Positions 63,824-64,000 of a stretch of DNA of 64,000 bases are shown here, piece after piece (position 1 is the stretch's first letter; each line of letters starts with the position of its first letter). Made by a program: the position numbers and the translations under genes. The notes beneath the pieces are model-generated. The model saw only the letters and a program-made list of their open reading frames with translations. It was not told the DNA's origin and searched no databases. The stretch comes from an uncultured Oscillibacter sp. (GTDB taxonomy: Bacteria > Bacillota > Clostridia > Oscillospirales > Oscillospiraceae): NCBI GenBank assembly GCA_910577405.1, contig CAJTMG010000016.1, positions 1 through 64,000 on the forward strand. Reading direction: 5' to 3'.

Positions 63824-64000
63824 ATGGAGACAGGAATACAGAATCCGTCAGAGATTGGGCGGCTGAAAAAGGTTCTGCTGCACCGTCCGGGCCAGGAGCT
63901 GGAAAACCTGATGCCGGACTATCTGGAGCGGCTGTTATTTGACGACATTCCGTATCTCCGTGAGGCCCAGCGGGAGCACGACGCCTTTGCGGAATGCCTC
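63824..64000 (+). CDS. arcA: Arginine deiminase (N-terminal part, cut by window end)
   Basis: Only the first 59 residues are inside the window. They contain the arginine-deiminase N-terminal signatures KKVLLHRPGQELENLMP and LFDDIPYLREAQREHDAF, which include guanidino-binding Asp residues. The enzyme converts arginine to citrulline and ammonia, the first step of the ATP-yielding arginine deiminase pathway. The ATG at 63824 has AAGGAG about ten bases upstream. The rest of the gene, and perhaps arcB and arcC, should follow outside the window. Confidence 0.93.
   Translation, partial: METGIQNPSEIGRLKKVLLHRPGQELENLMPDYLERLLFDDIPYLREAQREHDAFAECL

Overview
The window looks like a stretch of chromosome from an anaerobic, spore-forming Clostridia bacterium of the Oscillospiraceae type (Oscillibacter/Dysosmobacter-like). 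This is inferred from a high-GC coding style combined with a pyruvate:ferredoxin oxidoreductase, an alpha/beta-type small acid-soluble spore protein, three S-layer-homology (SLH) surface proteins, BspA-type leucine-rich repeats and the start of an arginine deiminase gene. No phage, insertion sequence, rRNA operon or CRISPR array was seen. One tRNA gene (Ala, anticodon CGC) is present.

Layout. 1-3.2 kb: the tail of a membrane protein, a small secreted protein and tex. 3.3-6 kb: a MATE exporter and prfB, which has no programmed frameshift. 6.5-12.1 kb: a 1434-residue repeat-rich SLH protein and a membrane-anchored C39-like protease. 12.2-15.1 kb: a pyruvyl-transferase/ferredoxin/FrhB fusion and a dCMP deaminase. 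15.3-24.6 kb: two very small membrane proteins and a stand-alone rpoB-rpoC operon with its own promoter and a structured leader; RpoC carries a ~145-residue insertion. 24.7-30.5 kb: a YifB/ComM ATPase and nifJ. 30.5-35 kb: three exported proteins on the minus strand (lipoprotein, S41-like protease with SLH motifs, membrane-tethered M3 metallopeptidase). 35-42 kb: a frameshifted VOC gene, a second MATE exporter, a HxlR regulator with mnmE, and a DUF1836-DegV-prmA operon.

42-47 kb holds the most unusual unit: an operon of a secreted SLH/amidase-like protein, an HscC-like Hsp70 and a membrane-spanning J-domain protein with 84-bp acidic repeats. 47-48.5 kb is a third MATE exporter. 48.5-59.3 kb is a carbohydrate-uptake locus: a large purple-acid-phosphatase-like protein, a Gfo/Idh/MocA oxidoreductase, a ribose-type ABC transporter (binding lipoprotein, two permeases, one double ATPase) and a LacI regulator. 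The divergent promoters there flank a near-perfect palindrome. 59.3-64 kb: a DUF4303 protein, tRNA-Ala with tandem terminators, an intracellular LRR protein with a helical core, a spore SASP and the 5' end of arcA.

Many transcription units show clear -35/-10 promoters with 16-18 bp spacers and strong intrinsic terminators, so operon boundaries are often well supported. The best candidates for undescribed biology are the SLH-Hsp70-J-protein operon, the PPT/FrhB fusion, the RpoC insertion, the paired long hairpins at 51.5 kb, the rpoB leader with competing stems, and a possible ATT start codon in the LacI gene.
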